Notes under the pieces: generated by a model | The model's input: only the letters and a program-made list of their open reading frames with translations | Database searches by the model: none | Told to the model about the DNA's origin: nothing | Source: Enterococcus_G camelliae | GTDB taxonomy: Bacteria; Bacillota; Bacilli; Lactobacillales; Enterococcaceae | DNA: 64,000 bases | Assembly (NCBI RefSeq): GCF_042685105.1 | Contig: NZ_JBHUMO010000039.1 | Location: 1 to 64,000 of the forward strand | Reading direction: 5' to 3' | Made by a program: the position numbers and the translations under genes | Part shown: positions 63,307 through 64,000 of the stretch, piece after piece | Layout of the letters: each line of letters starts with the position of its first letter | How positions within the stretch are numbered: the stretch's first letter is position 1

Positions 63307-64000
63307 CTAAAAAGCCCAGAAATACATTAAGACAATATGAACCAAAATCATCAGTGTCGCCATGGGTGCTTGCTCTTTGATGACGCCATAAGGGTTCTTC
63401 ATTTCCATTAAAGAAGCAGGCAATGCATTGAAGTTCGCAGCCATCGGGGTCAATAAGGTTCCACAATAGCCAGCGGTCATCGCAAGCGCTCCAGCGATGG
63501 CTGGGTTAGCACCTTGCGCAATGACAAATGGAATACCGATACCGGCAGTAATGACCGTAAAAGCCGCAAAGGCGTTGCCCATAATCGCGGTAAACAAGAC
63601 CATGCCTAAGACATAAGCTACGACGCCAAAGAAGCGACTCCCCTCTGGTACGACCCCGCCGATTGCATCCGCAATGACTGTCCCTACGCCAGAGATTGAA
63701 AAAATCACGCCTAATGCCGCTAAAAGTTGAGGTAGGACCCCAGAAGTCCCCATGGATTGGATCATTCGATCACTTTCAGCCATCGTTGCTTTGAATGATC
63801 CGCGAAAAATAAGCCATGCAAAGACCGTTCCGATCACCGCAGCGAACCCAATGGCCACTTTGCTGGAATCGGGAATAAATTTTGCTAAGAGCATCGAAAC
63901 AATTGCCAAGCACAATACAGGGAAAAAGACCCAGTTGCGGTAGCGTTTGGCATTGGCTACGAGTGCATCCATCGAAAAATTCGCAAATTTGCCGACTTCA
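63307..64000 (-). CDS. DUF979-family membrane protein, probable 5-oxoproline transporter subunit (partial)
   Basis: The C-terminal 231 or so residues of a hydrophobic protein with six or more membrane segments; the frame runs open into the window edge, so the start is outside. GNAFAAFTVITAGIGIPF and MTAGYCGTLLTPMAANFN are typical of DUF979, which is normally paired with a DUF969 gene (expected just upstream, outside the window). The pair is annotated as a 5-oxoproline transporter in other genomes; the link to pcp supports this. Confidence 0.82.
   Translation of the reverse strand, partial: EVGKFANFSMDALVANAKRYRNWVFFPVLCLAIVSMLLAKFIPDSSKVAIGFAAVIGTVFAWLIFRGSFKATMAESDRMIQSMGTSGVLPQLLAALGVIFSISGVGTVIADAIGGVVPEGSRFFGVVAYVLGMVLFTAIMGNAFAAFTVITAGIGIPFVIAQGANPAIAGALAMTAGYCGTLLTPMAANFNALPASLMEMKNPYGVIKEQAPMATLMILVHIVLMYFWAF

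Noticed and set aside
1..64000. CRISPR arrays, tRNA or rRNA genes, prophage
   Set aside because: No regularly spaced repeats, cloverleaf-like genes or phage structural genes were seen on reading through both strands.

Overview
The window looks like a chromosomal segment of a low-GC Gram-positive coccus of the Lactobacillales, most probably an Enterococcus. The evidence is strong AGGAGG ribosome sites, frequent TTG/GTG starts, a CpsBCD-type tyrosine-phosphoregulated polysaccharide locus with an LCP ligase, an LPXTG-anchored surface protein, fructose- and ascorbate-type PTS loci, a WalR-like box, and IS families (IS30, IS3, IS21, ISL3, IS66) that are common in enterococci. The species cannot be told from the sequence. 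This is draft scaffold sequence: ten runs of N occur, nearly all inside or at the edge of insertion sequences.

Left part (1-17 kb), mostly ordinary chromosome. It holds the tail of an IS30 transposase, a SWIM/SNF2 helicase, an ABC exporter with its own two-component system, a SulP anion transporter, and a DNA alkylation-repair operon (alkA-ogt-adaA). An endonuclease III-like gene cut short follows that operon. Next come a glutathione-type disulfide oxidoreductase, RNase HI, a LysM/transglycosylase-like secreted wall protein and an AIM24-family protein. Two stretches (9.7-10.4 kb and 12.5-13.5 kb) are scars made of fragments of unrelated genes.

Middle (17-38 kb), accessory and IS-rich. A PTS/aldolase operon (PRD regulator, separate EIIA domain, fructose-type EIIA/EIIB/EIIC, KDPG-type aldolase, transaldolase-like aldolase) lies between a partial and a complete copy of the same IS30 element. 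Beyond it are remnants of IS66, IS3 and IS21, a gapped ISL3 transposase, a large LPXTG-anchored serine hydrolase with FIVAR-like repeats, a decayed transposase with an internal inversion, a broken oppA, and an IS3 element nested in the terminal repeat of an IS21 element.

Right part (38-54 kb). A minus-strand polysaccharide operon runs from about 52.2 kb down to 38.06 kb: a putative exported coiled-coil protein, an LCP ligase, CpsC, CpsD, CpsB, a WbpM-like dehydratase, an initiating sugar transferase, an SDR reductase, glycosyltransferases, two pyruvyl transferases, Wzy and Wzx. The distal repeat-unit genes are much more AT-rich than the regulatory and initiation genes. Upstream lies a PcsB/3D-domain secreted wall protein with an exact WalR box.

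Right end (54-64 kb). It holds an AI-2E family permease; a second PTS locus (ascorbate-type EIIC/EIIB/EIIA with a paralogous transaldolase) divergent from a multidomain PRD regulator; a MarR-controlled MFS efflux pump; and pyrrolidone-carboxylate peptidase next to a DUF979 membrane protein thought to carry 5-oxoproline. No tRNA, rRNA, CRISPR array or phage genes were seen.
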